64,000 bases of DNA from Massilia psychrophila (GTDB lineage Bacteria > Pseudomonadota > Gammaproteobacteria > Burkholderiales > Burkholderiaceae_D): contig NZ_PDOB01000010.1 of NCBI RefSeq assembly GCF_002760665.1, positions 62,001 to 126,000 on the forward strand, given 5' to 3'. A program made the translations under genes and the position numbers. Of the stretch, positions 61,795 through 64,000 are shown one piece after another (position 1 is the stretch's first letter; each line of letters begins with the position of its first letter). A model generated the notes under the pieces. The model searched no databases. It was not told the DNA's origin and worked only from the letters and a program-made list of their open reading frames with translations.

Positions 61795-62697
61795 ATGAAA
61801 AACTTCAACGGGAAAGTGGCCGTCATCACCGGCGCAGCTAGCGGCCTCGGCCTTGAATTTGCCAACCGCGCGGCCGCCCTCGGCATGCAGCTGGTGCTGG
61901 CCGACGTCGACCTGGACGGGCTCGACAAGGCCAGAGCCGAACTCGAGGGCGGCGGCGCCACGGTGCTGGCGATGCCTTGCGACGTGCGCAAGGGCGTCCA
62001 GGTGCAGGCGCTGGCGGACGCGGCGATGGCGCAATTCGGCGCCGTCCACCTGGTATTTAATAACGCCGGCGTCGGCTCGGGCGGCTTGATTTGGGAGAAT
62101 TCCGAAGCCGACTGGGAGTGGGTGCTGGGCGTGAACCTGTGGGGCGTGATTCATGGCGTGCGCATCTTTACGCCCTTGATGCTCGAATGCGCCGCGCGCG
62201 ATCCCTCGTTCGAGGGTCACATCGTCAACACGGCGTCGATGGCGGGCCTGCTCAATGCGCCGGCGATGGGCGTCTACAACGTCTCCAAGCATGCCGTGGT
62301 GTCGCTGTCCGAAACCCTGTACCACGACCTGCAACTGGTCGGCGCGCCGATTGGCGCTTCGGTGCTGTGCCCGTATTTTGTGCCGACCGGAATCAGCCAG
62401 TCGCACCGCAACCGGCCCCTCGACGTCAAGATGACGGCCGGCCCGACCGCCAGCCAGGTGGCGGCGCAGGCAATGACCAGCAAGGCGGTGGAGTCCGGCA
62501 AGGTGTCGGCGTTCGATGTCGCCAGGCTGACTTTCGAGGCGATTGCCGATGGCCAGTTCTACATCTACTCGCACCCGGCAGCGCTGGGCAACGTCGCCGA
62601 GCGCATGGACCAAATCGTGCACCAGCGCAATCCAAGCGATCCCTACAAGGCGGCGCCGCACATCCGCGACATGCTGCGCGCCAAGATGAAGTTGTAA
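61795..62697 (+). CDS. SDR family oxidoreductase (second)
   Basis: A 300-residue short-chain dehydrogenase, 22 bases after the previous SDR. TGAASGLGLEFANRAA cofactor site with an acidic residue after strand 2 (VLADVDLDGLDKA) suggesting NAD, NNAGVGSGGLIWE, catalytic Ser in VNTASMAGLLN, YNVSKHAVVSLSE. The C-terminus is longer than usual (about 40 residues, HQRNPSDPYKAAPHIRDML). Probably the last gene of the thiolase operon; role in catabolism is inferred from context. Confidence 0.9.
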   Translation: MKNFNGKVAVITGAASGLGLEFANRAAALGMQLVLADVDLDGLDKARAELEGGGATVLAMPCDVRKGVQVQALADAAMAQFGAVHLVFNNAGVGSGGLIWENSEADWEWVLGVNLWGVIHGVRIFTPLMLECAARDPSFEGHIVNTASMAGLLNAPAMGVYNVSKHAVVSLSETLYHDLQLVGAPIGASVLCPYFVPTGISQSHRNRPLDVKMTAGPTASQVAAQAMTSKAVESGKVSAFDVARLTFEAIADGQFYIYSHPAALGNVAERMDQIVHQRNPSDPYKAAPHIRDMLRAKMKL

Positions 62698-62704
62698 GCT
62701 GAAT

Positions 62705-63442
62705 TTACTGCAGCACGCGCTCGTGCAGTTCGGCCGGCGCGGCCGCATACAGTGTGACGACGGTCGAGGTGCGGGTGCCGTAGCCGGGCGTTTCGATGCA
62801 GACCGCCGACAGCATGCGCTCGATCTCGATCGCGATGCCGGTGTCGGGCAGGCGCACGTCGGGGGCGCGGGTGGTGTCGGCCAGCATCTCGAAGTAGGCA
62901 TCCTCGGGCGCGCCCTGGCACAGCAGGCTGGCGAACTGCGCCTTGGTACGCAGCACTTTCGGCCATGGCGAATCGAGCAAACCGTTTGAAATGCCGTAGA
63001 TGCCTGGCTGCAGTGCCTGGCCGTTGCGCTCGTCGCCGTCGCCGCGGTTGGAAAACCAGTACAGGCTGTCGCGGTCTCCCAGCACCAGGTTGAAGCCGTT
63101 GTAGGCCCCGGCGACATCGGCAATGCTGGCGATGTACTCGGGCGCGGACAATTCGCCCGCCAGGTAGTCGGCCACCAGCGCGCCGCGCGACGGCGCGTCG
63201 GTGCGCCGCTCGAGCGGGCCGCGGATGTTGGTCAGCGCCGCGAACCTGGGCCCGCCCGGGCCCTCGCGGGTGATGCCCATCCAGCTGCCGCCGCCTTTCA
63301 AGTCGCGCCCCGCGTACACCCGCGGGTGCTCGGGCCAGCTGGCGGCGGCGCTGGCCGGACGGTCGTAAAACTCGTCGCGGTTGGCGGCGGCAATCAGCGG
63401 GGCGCCGGGCACGACGTGCCAGGCAAAAACAATCAAGCACAT
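62705..63442 (-). CDS. NRDE family protein (TANGO2-like)
   Basis: A 245-residue member of the family named for the Asn-Arg-Asp-Glu motif, here AANRDEFYDRP (about 19-29). It begins MCLIVFAWHVVPGAPLI, with Cys2 as the conserved nucleophile-like residue of the Ntn-type fold, and contains GGSWMGITR and NLVLGDRDSLYWFSNR. Function not firmly known; the human relative is linked to heme or acyl-CoA handling. It overlaps the DUF4936 gene by 10 bases and is convergent with the SDR gene. Confidence 0.93.
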   Translation of the reverse strand: MCLIVFAWHVVPGAPLIAAANRDEFYDRPASAAASWPEHPRVYAGRDLKGGGSWMGITREGPGGPRFAALTNIRGPLERRTDAPSRGALVADYLAGELSAPEYIASIADVAGAYNGFNLVLGDRDSLYWFSNRGDGDERNGQALQPGIYGISNGLLDSPWPKVLRTKAQFASLLCQGAPEDAYFEMLADTTRAPDVRLPDTGIAIEIERMLSAVCIETPGYGTRTSTVVTLYAAAPAELHERVLQ

Positions 63443-63723
63443 GTCGGTAGATCCATGAAAAATTCGGTGTGACGCTTGCCGGCGGTCAATTGCGCCAGTG
63501 CGGCGTGCGCTACCGCCGCCTCAAGGACGGCGTCGAAGCCCGGGAGGGTCGCGGGATAAATCTCCATCCAGGTTTGCAAGCCGTCTTTCGCCTCAGGGCG
63601 CCGCTTGAGCTGGCCGGCGACGCCGTGCTCGACGACTAGGCGCGCCTGCATTGCCCGCACCCGCGACGACAGTGCAGCGGCGTCTTCCATGCGCACCTGA
63701 TAGTAAATGTACAGGTCGAACAT
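63433..63723 (-). CDS. DUF4936 family protein
   Basis: A 96-residue ferredoxin-like-fold protein of the DUF4936 family: MFDLYIYYQVRMEDAAALSS, RVRAMQARLVVEHG, LQTWMEIYPATLPGFDAVLE and the end KRHTEFFMDLP. Common in Burkholderiales between ygfZ and an NRDE gene. Function unknown. It starts 7 bases after the ygfZ stop. Confidence 0.88.
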   Translation of the reverse strand: MFDLYIYYQVRMEDAAALSSRVRAMQARLVVEHGVAGQLKRRPEAKDGLQTWMEIYPATLPGFDAVLEAAVAHAALAQLTAGKRHTEFFMDLPTCA

Positions 63724-63729
63724 GCCGGC

Positions 63730-64000
63730 TCAGAGCACGAGGGCGTCGAGCGGGTAGGGCATGGCCAGGAACGTCAGCGGCGCGCCGGTTGCCGAGCCGA
63801 GCCGGATGTTTCCTGTTTCGCCAGCGGCCAGCGCGGCCAGCTTCATTTCAACCAGGACATCGGTGCCCCCGAGGCCGTTGGGCGCGCCATTGACCACCAT
63901 GCCGCAGGGCTGGCCCGGATCGGCCTCGGCGAACACCTCGTCGCCTGCTTGTGCGTTCGCATCGGCTATGGTGGCGAGGGTCGTGCGCCGCTTGAGCGTG
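63730..64000 (-). CDS. ygfZ: Folate-binding protein YgfZ, C-terminal part (continues beyond the window)
   Basis: About 90 C-terminal residues are visible on the minus strand: the RRTTLATIADANAQAGDEVF region, GMVVNGAPNGLGGTDVLVEM and the end FLAMPYPLDALVL. In YgfZ the family motif KGCYxGQE lies just before the KRRT segment and so is outside the window. YgfZ uses tetrahydrofolate and helps iron-sulfur cluster maintenance. The identification relies on the C-terminal barrel and the usual ygfZ-DUF4936-NRDE order. Confidence 0.75.
   Translation of the reverse strand, partial: TLKRRTTLATIADANAQAGDEVFAEADPGQPCGMVVNGAPNGLGGTDVLVEMKLAALAAGETGNIRLGSATGAPLTFLAMPYPLDALVL

Overview
The window looks like chromosome from a high-GC betaproteobacterium of the Burkholderiales, most probably Oxalobacteraceae (a Massilia/Duganella/Janthinobacterium-type genome). 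This rests on recognising protein families and gene neighbourhoods: fragments of an exosortase A (PEP-CTERM) locus, the order selO-msrB-yciB-bolA-PpiC, a unified nadA-nadC block, liv and beta-oxidation gene sets, and DUF4936 next to an NRDE protein and YgfZ. No rRNA, tRNA, CRISPR array, prophage or intact insertion sequence was seen.

Layout. 0-2 kb: the end of an LD-carboxypeptidase gene and a frameshifted FAD oxidoreductase. 2-10 kb: an ABC-F ATPase, then the de novo NAD block (nadA-nadC forward, nadB reverse) enclosing a sirtuin, a decayed NTF2-like gene and an EamA exporter. 9.7-16.5 kb: a partial, rearranged exosortase A region with two atypical hydrolases chained to a 65-residue membrane peptide, a glycosyltransferase, a hybrid glycosyltransferase pseudogene, and a two-gene FeeM-like N-acyltransferase/FAD oxidase operon. 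16.5-21.2 kb: the prkA-yeaH-spoVR stress operon. 21.4-26.2 kb: mnmH with an arylesterase, an ABC ATPase without its permease, an integrase stub, a lower-GC DUF1579 gene and the NAD(P)HX repair enzyme. 26.3-38.2 kb: 5-oxoprolinase, a receiver-TPR protein, purL and katG. 38.6-43.3 kb: a probable selO-msrB-yciB-bolA-PpiC-PpiC run. 43.4-62.7 kb: fatty-acid and branched-chain catabolism: an acyl-CoA synthetase, a livKHMGF transporter, a TonB-dependent receptor, a hydratase/dehydrogenase fusion, an MFS transporter, a thiolase, an acyl-CoA dehydrogenase and two SDRs. 62.7-64 kb: NRDE, DUF4936 and the end of ygfZ.

How the parts work together. Three catabolic promoters (before the acyl-CoA synthetase, the hydratase/dehydrogenase and the thiolase) carry near-identical 16-base palindrome-like sites. 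They probably form one regulon under a TetR-type fatty-acid repressor that is not encoded here. Oxidative-stress functions recur (katG, msrB, selO), as do NAD synthesis, use and repair (nadABC, sirtuin, nnr).

The parts most worth a second look are the exosortase fragment (coupled small peptide, hydrolases without a serine nucleophile, hybrid pseudogene), the FeeM/FAD-oxidase pair and the shared operator. I found no clearly new multi-gene system; the FeeM/FAD-oxidase operon and the 65-residue peptide are the nearest candidates.
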